NCBI GenBank assembly: GCA_964017185.1
Contig: OZ024869.1
Coordinates: 4,052,501-4,116,500, forward strand
Source: Rugalucina vietnamica
Lineage: Eukaryota; Mollusca; Bivalvia; Lucinida; Lucinidae
Reading direction: 5' to 3'
DNA: 64,000 nucleotides
Part shown: positions 36,427 through 45,459 of the stretch, one piece after another
How the letters are laid out: every line of letters starts with the position of its first letter
Position numbering within the stretch: position 1 is the stretch's first letter
Notes under the pieces: generated by a model
Database searches by the model: none
What the model saw: the letters and a program-made list of their open reading frames with translations, nothing else
Told to the model about the DNA's origin: nothing
Translations under genes and position numbers: made by a program

Positions 36427-36429
<3 letters not shown>

Positions 36430-36714
36430 CATCCATGTAAAATATGCTTAAAATGAAATGTTGTCTATAATTACACTATACAGGTAAATGGCTCTTTTAT
36501 AAAATACTCATTTCTGTACCGTCCTTGGAAAGGATAAATACAGGCTTGCCTACATTCGATCCTATGGCGCATATATATGCTTAGAAATGTTATATTGTTA
36601 CTTATCTGAATCATTATAATATGTGTATATATGTTGTCATGAAATTTCTAATAAATAAACAATGTCAGATTGATTCCAATTATTTAATGGTTTCCTACTA
36701 TTGGCAAATGCAGT

Positions 36715-37058
36715 TTTATCATATGACGTCGCTGTTTTCCAGTGGATAACGTCATGTCATAAATAGAGGATCTTACACTCGTGGTCATTTCATATGAAAT
36801 TTATTAAACGGGCCTTTGGCGAGTTTAATAAATTTCATATGAAATGACCACGAGTGTAAGATTCGTTTTATCATATGACTTTTAAAATAGGATTTTATCG
36901 CCTTCGAAGTGGACATATTTTCAATGAAAATTTACATTGTTGTTACGGACGTCGTCAATGACGTTACGTATTCCCGCAAAAGTGTTATAACAAGTGTGTT
37001 CATACGATTTTTATGACATGACGTTATCCACTGGAAAACAGCGACGTCATATGATAAA
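36715..37058. mobile_element. MITE-3, complete copy
   Basis: Terminal inverted repeats of 49 bp are perfect by eye; they start TTTATCATATGACGTCGCTG and end at ATAACGTCATGTCATAAA. The interior is a second palindrome centred on TCATTTCATATGAAATTTAT. No ORF. A second, partial copy follows directly and is the target of the LTR retrotransposon at 37289. Relatives: 24981-25245, 47699-47800 and 51287-51550. Confidence 0.75.
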
Positions 37059-38456
37059 TAGAGGATCTTACACGATTGGTCTTTCCATATGAAATTTATT
37101 AAACGAGCCTTCGGCGACTTTAATAAATTTTATATGAAATGACCACGAGTGTAAGATTTGTTTTATCATATGACTTTAAAAATAGAATTTTATCGCCTTC
37201 GAAGTGGACATATTTTCAATGAAAATTTACATTGTTGTTACGGACGTCGTCAATGCCGTTACGTATTCCCGCAAAGGTGTTAATACACTGTCACGATAAA
37301 AAATGTACTTTTGCTGTTTGTGGGGTTTGGCTAATTTGTTTGATTTTTAAATGTTTAGTTGAGCATAATAGGTATTTGGAAAACTCTTACACAGGAGTAA
37401 ACATGACATGTTTACTGCATTGTCAAGGATATCTATGTATGTTAGACACGGCAAAAAATATTTGTGCCATGAAGAATTTTATGCTCAATTGTGATATTTT
37501 AACATTCTTTTTGTGTTATGGTATTTGTTGATTTGTGGCGTGGAAATTGGCATTATGTGCAGTTTAATTGGATTCTGTACTGGGCTCGGATTCGTGTTTT
37601 ATCAGTTTGCCATAAATGGTTTCTGAGAGTGACACGGCTCTAACGAAAACATGAAGTCCGGGGATTTGAATCGTATGATTTACACCTTGAGGTATAATCC
37701 AGAGAAAATTTGTATTGCCGATTTTATGGTTAGCAATATAACTTTTTGCAAGCTGATCTGGGTGTGGTTGTCAGTGTATGTGCATTTAGAATTGTTATTT
37801 ACTTGCTCACGGTGGGTTATTCACATGTTCTGATGAATGGTTTTGGAATATATGATGGAAAACGGTATGGTTTTCAGGGAAATGTTCACAAACTTATGCG
37901 TATAAATAGGCAGCTTAGTTTGTGTGAAGTTAATATGAATTATCGGAAGAAATGTAAAGATTGGGCATGAATTTGAGATGTTTGGATATGGGTTTATCTG
38001 GTACACCTGGTCATGGTCAGCGCCAGTCTGGATAGTCGGCCGTCGGTAAGTTATAACAGTTCATAAATATACATTTTGTACAGTGAGATTGTATAGCCAT
38101 AATAATGTAGCTCATTATGGTGGAAAGCACATTGATAGGGTTGTAAAAATGAAGATTTCTATATTTTTGCACGCTACGTTGCCGTGAAGCGGCATTGGTT
38201 TAGTTTTTATGTATTAATGACATTGCGCGGTATGTATGTCAACGCAAAGTTGTAAAATGGAAATTTCTGTTATGTGCTACGTTATTTGTAGCGACGTTAT
38301 TGTCGTTGACGTACATTTAGTTTCATGTTATGTTATGTTATCTAATCATCTCATCATAAAGGAAGTTCATGTTGACTCGGAACAAAGCTGTAAGGCTGGA
38401 AATTTCAGATTTTAAGTTTTACGTTATAGTAACGTAACGCTTAGATTTGACGTTAA

Positions 38457-38464
38457 TGACGTCA
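38457..38464 (+). promoter_or_regulatory. CRE/ATF-type palindrome in the 5' LTR
   Basis: TGACGTCA, the consensus CREB/ATF site, lies about 580 bp upstream of the TATAAA. It is kept in the 3' LTR at 46643-46650. Confidence 0.45.
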
Positions 38465-39035
38465 TTAAGAATATTCGCTATTACTGAAATTAGTGATGTC
38501 ATTTAAGAAAGGTTTAATATTGTAACAAGATTGTCTCGCAAGATTTATCGTATTCTGAGAAATGGCTTTCTATGAATTTGGTCATAGATTGGCAGGACCA
38601 ATTCCTGGGTGAGGAATTGTGGATGCATGTCGGAGATTTGCTTGTGATGTCGCTGGGTAAGGAACTAGGGTTAGTTCGCGACATATATGGCTTAACTGTA
38701 TCTTACATGTGAATAAATATTTCAATGTAGATACTGGAGTATTATAGTTTATATGTAGTACAAGCAATCTAGCGAATAAACTAATACAGTTCCGGGGTAC
38801 GGAATTGTGGGAGGTTATTTGCAATTGGATGTTGTGACGTGCATAGCTGCAGGAGATTTCGTTATGATAAATTGCGACACTATCAGTTCTTTTGTTGTTA
38901 AGACACAGTTACTTTATTTCAGGCCCTGAAGCTGAAGTTGTTACCTGAAATTGTAATCTATGGACGTAATCTGAATTCCTGAAACTAAACTGGGCTAAAC
39001 TATATGGGGTGGCAGTGACGGTATAAACGGGACGA

Positions 39036-39041
39036 TATAAA
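39036..39041 (+). promoter_or_regulatory. Candidate TATA box of the 5' LTR
   Basis: TATAAA in the context GACGATATAAAATC, about 300 bp before the AATAAA. The 3' LTR has the same site at 47222-47227. Confidence 0.45.
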
Positions 39042-39488
39042 ATCATTGGTGTTTGGTTTACTATGGACGGGCGTGGTCTACAGTTCGTATTGAGAACACT
39101 GGACTGTTTTTGCGAGCAGTGGTGCGGAGTGTACTAGTGAGACGAACGTGTGACAGTATACCCGGAGATGCCAATGGGAAAGTGTGTAGGGACAATATAG
39201 AACAGTACTACAATGTGGGAAAATAATTGATGAACAAAGGACGTATTTTGTTTTTGTTTTTTTCTTTTCTCAGTAATTTCTTTTTGTAATCTCTTTCTAT
39301 CTTTTTCTCCTTCTTTGCTTCTCACTTTAAACATCATTATAAATAAATCATCATAATTTGAAAATTCTGTTTAATTGAACCCTCCCATAGATTTGCTGGT
39401 CATTCATAGCAGGAAGCGTATACCCTTGGTAATTCGATACATGATTTGTTGGGCACAACTTTATATTAAGTAGAGTCAGTCCGTGACA

Positions 39489-40187
39489 TTTGGTGTCAGA
39501 AGTAGGATGCGCCCAACATTTCTGCATTGGGTATCAGTAACTCTTGGAGGTGTTTATATATGCTAGGCTTTAGAGAACCAAATGTGAATCACAGTGAAAT
39601 TCTCTAGTGTACCAAAGTAAGCAATGCTTAAGCAAAGTAAAAATAATTGTTTAAATAATGCAAATGTAAACTCTAAAATTTCATTGTTCTGGTATATGTT
39701 ACAGTCACACTGTCACTTAAGAACAAGATATCAAAGTATATTTCAGTTATGAGGGCCGATGGTTAGACTGATGGGAGTCCTACGATAATTCATATTCCCG
39801 TCGACCGACTGTCAGGGTTGGCGAGCACCAGAGACGGGGTGTACCAGTGAAGCACCAGGTGATCCTGAAATTTGAGGTTTGTCAATTGAACGGTTTGTTT
39901 AAAGTATTCATGAGTATGGGCTTACTTTTGTAAATTGTTACGCAACGGTTAAAGGCATTAGTTGATTGTGGTAGAATGTCTGGGTGATTCTTAATGGGTT
40001 ATTAAGAATAGGTTGCGTTGAGGCAATTGGTAAACAAAAGTTGAAGCTTGGTAAGCACTGGGTTTTGCTTATTTATTGATGTGAATACAGTGAAGTTTAC
40101 GTTGTTGAGAATCAATTGATAACTCAGATTTCGTTTTATTGTGACCATCCTTACAAACAGTAATAATTTTTCAAAAGGGAAATAATC
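39489..40187 (+). other. Leader between 5' LTR and Gag-Pol
   Basis: About 700 bp with no long ORF, holding the primer site. The Gag-Pol ATG sits in AATCATGG, which gives G at +4. Confidence 0.6.
39491..39508 (+). other. Primer binding site (tRNA-Leu type)
   Basis: TGGTGTCAGAAGTAGGAT starts two bases after the LTR and matches the complement of the 3' end of tRNA-Leu (CAG type) at 17 of 18 positions. Confidence 0.75.
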
Positions 40188-43100
40188 ATGGATGTAGTAA
40201 AAGAGTTAACCAAAGTGGGAAAAGACTTAGGTCTTGAAGGTGAAGCACTTAATGCGTTTGTTTCAGAGCAACAAGTAATATTACGTGATGAACGTCAAGC
40301 GGCACGTGATGCAGAACGTGAGCGTCGAGAAGCAGAGCGCGAAAAAGAAAAAGCAGAACGCGAAATCCGCGAGATGGAATTAAGAGCTGAACGAGAAGCA
40401 GAGCGCGAAAAAGAAAAAGCAGAACGCGAAATCCGCGAGATGGAATTAAGAGCTGAACGCGAACGCCATGAGCGCGAGTTAAAAGCTAAAGCTGATGAAC
40501 AAGAAAAGCAGCGAGAAATTAAGGAGTATGAATTACAACTTAAGAAACAGGAAATCGAACTGAAGCGGAATGAGTTGCTAGCGCAAGAAGCTGAAAAGGT
40601 AAGACAGAAAGAATTAAAAGAGCGTGAACTGGAAGTACAATACGGGCATGCAAATGAAGAAATGGAGCTTAAGGCAGATGAAGAGCGTAAGATCAGAATT
40701 GCAGATAGGGCTAAGTATGAGGCAGAAATTGCATTGCGACAACAGGAGATAGCATTGGAACGAGAGAGGTTAGTAGCAGAGAGAGAGAAATTAGAACGTG
40801 AGTATGAAATGCAGATTGAATTACAGGACAGAAGACATTTCGCAGAAATGGAGAGGATCACAGCGCAAAGGGCGGAGAGGCCAATCCCAGCGCCAAGAGA
40901 CACTATTAAGGCAAGAACGCCTAAAATCCCGGCATTTAATGAAGGTAAGGACGAAATGGATGCATATTTACTTAGGTTTGAACGGTATGCTTCAGCACAA
41001 GGGTGGAAAAGAGAAGCGTGGGCAACTGATTTGAGTGCGTTATTACAGGGTAAAGCGTTAGATGTGTACGCATTAATGCCACAGGAGGATGCAATGGACT
41101 ATGACAAGTTGAAGTGTGCATTGTTACAAAGGTATCAATTAACAGAGGAAGGATTCAAGCGTAAGTACAGAAAGTGTAGACCAGAAACCGGTGAGACATT
41201 TCAGCAGTTTTCAACACGGTTGAAGAGCTACTTTACAAGATGGATAGATATGTCAGGTATTCCTAAAACTTTTGAAGGTTTGCAGAATCTCATGTTGAGA
41301 GACCAATTTACATTTATTTGTAACAGAGAACTGGAGTTATTTCTACGGGAGAGAGAACCAACTTCGTTGGAGCAAGCTAGTAAATTGGCGGATTCCTACA
41401 AGGAAGCTAGGTATGTGGATATTGTTAATTTGACCTTCAAGAATGACAGAGGTAGATCTCGTTCTAATTCAGCATCCAGATCAAGGTCACCAGTGAAAAG
41501 AGACCAGAATCCTAATAATCAAAACTCATATGGAAGAGGAAGAGGTAAATACTATCCAGGTTTGAAATGTTATAATTGTGGTGGAACACATTACAGGAGG
41601 GAGTGTCCGGAACTAAAACCCGGTATCAGGAAAGTAGGTGCGGTAGGACATAGAGGTAGATCACCAACAAAGAAGGTTACTTTTCAGAGCAAAGATTCGG
41701 AGGTACAGACAACATATGAAGACAGTCATGAGGATACGACAACAGATGTTAAGAAATGTGGAGCTTGCTTGACGTATACAAATACTGTCAGTTATTCCAA
41801 AGCAGCAATGGAGAGTAAGGATAACATACATGAGAAACGCCAAGTAAGTGTGAGTTCAGTATCATCTCTTTCAGAACTTAGTACTGTACAAGGAATGGTT
41901 GAAGAGAAATCGGTTGAGGTTTTACGAGATACTGGATGTTCGGGCGTGATAGTAAGTAAACATGTAGTCCCGGAAGGTGCATATACAGGAAGAAATCAAA
42001 CTATGGTAATGGTAGATTATTCTACAAGAGTTGTACCGGAAGTGAAGGTAAACATTGACACACCATATTACAAAGGAGAAGTATTGGCACTATGTGTGGA
42101 AAAGCCATTGGTTGATTTAATCATAGGTAATATTCCAGGTGCACGGGAACGCAACAAACCGGATATAGACTGGGTGCCAACATTAGCAGTGCAAACTAGG
42201 GCACAGAAGAAACAGGAAGGAACACATGTGAGTATGAAGACACCAGAAATAGTTATACAAGAAGTTACACCGGATCAAATTCGGAAGGCCCAGAATGAAG
42301 ATCAGAGTTTGAAGGTAATGAAGGCACGGTGTGAAGCCAAAGAGTGTCTTAAGAATGCATCATATTTTATTAAAAATAACTTGATGTACCGGAAGTTTAG
42401 CTCGCCGAACATTGAGCGAGGTAGGTTATTTACACAACTTATAGTGCCACAGCAATTTCGCAAAACGGTAATGAAGTTGGCTCACGAGTCAATAATGGCA
42501 GGTCACTTAGCTGTTAAACGAACCATACAAAAGGTTCTCTCAGAATTTTATTGGCCAGGCATCAGTAGCGACATAAAACGATTTTGTCAGTCATGTGACA
42601 TTTGTCAACGTACTGTACCCAAGGGTAAGATAATTCGAGCACCCTTAGGAAAGATGCCTAGAATAGATGTACCATTCAAGAGAGTTGCAACTGATTTGAT
42701 AGGACCTTTGAAACCTGTGACATACAGTAAGAACCGGTTCATACTCACTGTAGTTGACTATGCGACAAGATACCCGGAAGCAGTACCACTAGCGTCGATT
42801 GACACAGAAACTGTGGCAGAGGCATTGGTAAGTATCTTTAGTCGAGTAGGAGTACCGAGTGAGATTCTCTCAGATTTAGGGTCACAGTACACATCATCAA
42901 TTATGAAAGAAGTGAGTAGGTTACTATCATTCAAGCAATTAGTTACTACCCCTTACCATCCTATTTGTAATGGACTCGTAGAGCGGTTCAATCAAACGAT
43001 CAAGAAAATGCTTATGAGAATGTGTGCCGAGCGCCCAAAGGATTGGGATAAATATATTGATCCTTTGTTGTTTGCCTATAGAGAAGCTCCCCAAGAAAGC

Positions 43101-45053
43101 TTGGGATTTTCACCCTTTGAACTTTTATATGGATGGCCAGTACGTGGTCCTATGCAAATTCTAAGACAGTTATGGAGCAAAGAAATCCAAGATCAGAGTC
43201 TGAGAAGCACATATCAGTATGTTAACGAATTGAGAGAACGATTAGAGACTACGCTAGCTATAGCGCAAGACAATTTGAGTAAGATGTCAAGGAAATACAA
43301 ACGCCATTATGACCGGAAGGCGGGAAAACGGATACTGAAGGTAGGTGACAAAGCATTAGTGTTATTGCCAACAGACAACAACAAATTATTGATGGCATGG
43401 AAGGGACCTTATGATGTGGTTGAAAAACTTAGCCCATTAGACTACAAAATACGTGTGGGTAAGAAAGACAAGTTATTTCACATCAATATGTTAAAGCAAT
43501 ACGTTGTGCGACAAGATGGGAATGTAGAGTGTCAAGCTAGAGATGAGTCACAGGTGTGTGCTGTATCTTTGATAGACTTAACGGTAGAGAACATGGATGA
43601 TGAGAGTAGAGGGGGTCTTGTGGAAACGCCATCAGGACAAAATGAAGGTGATGTGTTACAGGTAAATATTAATCCAGCTCTTAATCCAAAAGAACGGAAA
43701 CAAGTAGAAGAATTAATACAAGAATTTCCAGAAACATTCTCTGAGAAACCTGGTAGAACGACTTTAATGGAACATGATATTAAATTAACTACAGATACGC
43801 CTGTTAGAGTAAAGCAATACCCTTTACCATATAGTATGATGGAGGCTGTAGGAGATGAGGTAAGAAATATGTTAGAATTAAAGGTAATAGAGAGATCAGA
43901 AAGTCCGTATTGCTCACCCATAGTCATTGTCAAGAAGAAAGATAACTCGAACAGATTCTGTATTGACTTTCGTGTGCTAAACAAAATTACAGTCTTTGAT
44001 GCTGAGCCTATGCCAAGTATGGAACAAATATTCTCAAAATTGGCAGGATATAAATGGATAACAAAAATGGACCTTTCAAAGGGTTACTGGCAAATTCCAT
44101 TGTCTGACCGTTCCAAGCAGTACATAGCATTCCAGACACCGCTAGGGTTATTCCAATTTACTGTTTTACCATTCGGTTTGGTAACGGCCCAAGCGAGTTG
44201 TAGTCGCTTGATGCGGAAATTGTTACAAAATTTGTCAAATATTGATAATTTTGTAGATGATATTATTATCTTTACCATGACATGGGAACAGCATTTAGAT
44301 GTATTGCGATCATTGTTGTCCAGACTACGAGAGGCTAACTTGACGGTGAAACCGTGTAAGTGTTTTGTAGGATATTCTAGTATAGAATGCTTGGGACATA
44401 TGGTAAGCCAGAATACACTTCAACCTTGCGAGGAGAAAATTGTTGCAATCCAGAATGCTGTAAGACCAACTACCAAGAAACAGTTACGTTCATTCCTTGG
44501 ATTGGTAGGTTTCTATAGGTCATTTATTGAGCACTTTTCAGAAATTGCAGCACCTTTGACAGAGTTGACGAGGAAAGGGCAAAAGAACTATGAAATCCAA
44601 TGGGGTGAGCCACAAGAACAGGCATTCAATCAACTCCGTAAGGCTTTAGTAAACCAACCCATTTTAAAAATGGCAGATGTTTCACAAGCTTTTACGCTTC
44701 AAGTGGATGCGTCAGATGTAGGTTTAGGAGCAGTTCTTCTACAAGAAGAAAATGGTAAAAAGATTCCAGTAGCATATGCCAGCAGGAAATTAAAACCAAG
44801 CGAAAAGGCTTATGCAGTTGTAGAAAAGGAATGTTTAGCACTGGTGTGGGCTGTTCAAAAATTTTCAAGATACTTGTATGGCACTGATTTCATTGTTGAA
44901 ACAGATCACTGTCCGTTAAAGTATTTGAATGAGGCTAAACTCAAGAATTCAAGATTGATGCGATGGGCTCTCATCTTGCAGCCATATCGAATGCATATAA
45001 ATGCAATAAAAGGTTCTGAGAACGTAGGGGCTGACTATTTGTCGCGTATTTAG
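40188..45053 (+). CDS. Gag-PR-INT-RT-RNaseH polyprotein of the GmR1-like retrotransposon
   Basis: One open frame of 1621 codons, no stop or frameshift. Residues about 20-235 are a lysine/glutamate-rich coiled coil that includes an exact 22-residue duplication. Gag capsid-like sequence follows, then a zinc knuckle at 461-473 (CYNCGGTHYRREC, spacing C-X2-C-X3-H-X4-C). Protease DTG is at 581-583. Integrase comes next: HHCC zinc motif (H766, H773, C803, C806), catalytic D836, D896 and E932 with 35 residues between the last two, and a GPY module at 1073-1075. Reverse transcriptase follows, with D1295 (KMDLSKGYW) and FVDD at 1355-1358, then RNase H (D1507) ending in YLSRI. The domains are Ty3/gypsy in sequence but integrase precedes RT, as in Ty1/copia. 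The protein would copy element RNA into DNA and insert it. No catalytic residue looks lost. Confidence 0.95.
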   Translation: MDVVKELTKVGKDLGLEGEALNAFVSEQQVILRDERQAARDAERERREAEREKEKAEREIREMELRAEREAEREKEKAEREIREMELRAERERHERELKAKADEQEKQREIKEYELQLKKQEIELKRNELLAQEAEKVRQKELKERELEVQYGHANEEMELKADEERKIRIADRAKYEAEIALRQQEIALERERLVAEREKLEREYEMQIELQDRRHFAEMERITAQRAERPIPAPRDTIKARTPKIPAFNEGKDEMDAYLLRFERYASAQGWKREAWATDLSALLQGKALDVYALMPQEDAMDYDKLKCALLQRYQLTEEGFKRKYRKCRPETGETFQQFSTRLKSYFTRWIDMSGIPKTFEGLQNLMLRDQFTFICNRELELFLREREPTSLEQASKLADSYKEARYVDIVNLTFKNDRGRSRSNSASRSRSPVKRDQNPNNQNSYGRGRGKYYPGLKCYNCGGTHYRRECPELKPGIRKVGAVGHRGRSPTKKVTFQSKDSEVQTTYEDSHEDTTTDVKKCGACLTYTNTVSYSKAAMESKDNIHEKRQVSVSSVSSLSELSTVQGMVEEKSVEVLRDTGCSGVIVSKHVVPEGAYTGRNQTMVMVDYSTRVVPEVKVNIDTPYYKGEVLALCVEKPLVDLIIGNIPGARERNKPDIDWVPTLAVQTRAQKKQEGTHVSMKTPEIVIQEVTPDQIRKAQNEDQSLKVMKARCEAKECLKNASYFIKNNLMYRKFSSPNIERGRLFTQLIVPQQFRKTVMKLAHESIMAGHLAVKRTIQKVLSEFYWPGISSDIKRFCQSCDICQRTVPKGKIIRAPLGKMPRIDVPFKRVATDLIGPLKPVTYSKNRFILTVVDYATRYPEAVPLASIDTETVAEALVSIFSRVGVPSEILSDLGSQYTSSIMKEVSRLLSFKQLVTTPYHPICNGLVERFNQTIKKMLMRMCAERPKDWDKYIDPLLFAYREAPQESLGFSPFELLYGWPVRGPMQILRQLWSKEIQDQSLRSTYQYVNELRERLETTLAIAQDNLSKMSRKYKRHYDRKAGKRILKVGDKALVLLPTDNNKLLMAWKGPYDVVEKLSPLDYKIRVGKKDKLFHINMLKQYVVRQDGNVECQARDESQVCAVSLIDLTVENMDDESRGGLVETPSGQNEGDVLQVNINPALNPKERKQVEELIQEFPETFSEKPGRTTLMEHDIKLTTDTPVRVKQYPLPYSMMEAVGDEVRNMLELKVIERSESPYCSPIVIVKKKDNSNRFCIDFRVLNKITVFDAEPMPSMEQIFSKLAGYKWITKMDLSKGYWQIPLSDRSKQYIAFQTPLGLFQFTVLPFGLVTAQASCSRLMRKLLQNLSNIDNFVDDIIIFTMTWEQHLDVLRSLLSRLREANLTVKPCKCFVGYSSIECLGHMVSQNTLQPCEEKIVAIQNAVRPTTKKQLRSFLGLVGFYRSFIEHFSEIAAPLTELTRKGQKNYEIQWGEPQEQAFNQLRKALVNQPILKMADVSQAFTLQVDASDVGLGAVLLQEENGKKIPVAYASRKLKPSEKAYAVVEKECLALVWAVQKFSRYLYGTDFIVETDHCPLKYLNEAKLKNSRLMRWALILQPYRMHINAIKGSENVGADYLSRI

Positions 45054-45459
45054 TAGATTACGGTTAACGCCGATAGCTTTTGCTGTTTCCTCCGGAATCC
45101 GAGTATAGATCCGATTTTTATGGAAAGTTTAAGTTCGCGGTAATCGGGGTACGGTTCTTGAAAGTATAATCTTCTAAATAGGACTTCAATTAGTGTTATT
45201 CTGTGAAACGTGAGTATTGTGCATTAAGGTTATCTATTTGTTGCGTATGTAGTGAATCAAGGGCAAGAAAGCAGCTTTGCAGTTTCCTCCGAGATCCGAG
45301 TATGTTCCATTTATCATAAAAGATTTAGATTGCGATACGTGGAAGCAGGTTTTTGCAAGTATGATTCTCTAGATATGACTTCATTTAGTAAATTTTTTAT
45401 CGCGTAGATCTAGTGTTACGCATTTTTGAGATGCTTCACACTTCAAAAGGGGGAAGGTA
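45054..45459 (+). other. 3' untranslated part of the retrotransposon, with an internal duplication
   Basis: Two diverged copies of about 200 bp each contain GTTTCCTCCG, then ATCCGAGTAT (near 45086 and 45281), and later ACTTCA-TTAGT. The region ends in the polypurine tract AAAAGGGGGAAGG (45445-45457) directly before the 3' LTR. Confidence 0.6.

Larger units (their letters stand above)
37289..39488 (+). repeat. 5' LTR
   Basis: 2200 bp, long for a gypsy-type element. Contains a perfect CRE palindrome (38457-38464), a TATAAA at 39036-39041 and AATAAA at 39342-39347, which would mark U3, R and U5. A 5' part could encode about 95 residues in the 3' LTR, but the frame is shifted here by a T-run change, so no protein is called. 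Confidence 0.9.

Noticed and set aside
37232-37531. 99-codon ORF at the start of the 5' LTR
   Set aside because: It begins outside the LTR in flanking MITE sequence and is frameshifted relative to the 3' LTR, so it is not a conserved LTR gene.
40295-40903. 202-codon minus-strand ORF
   Set aside because: Antisense shadow of the lysine/glutamate-rich Gag coiled coil, giving a serine-rich frame.
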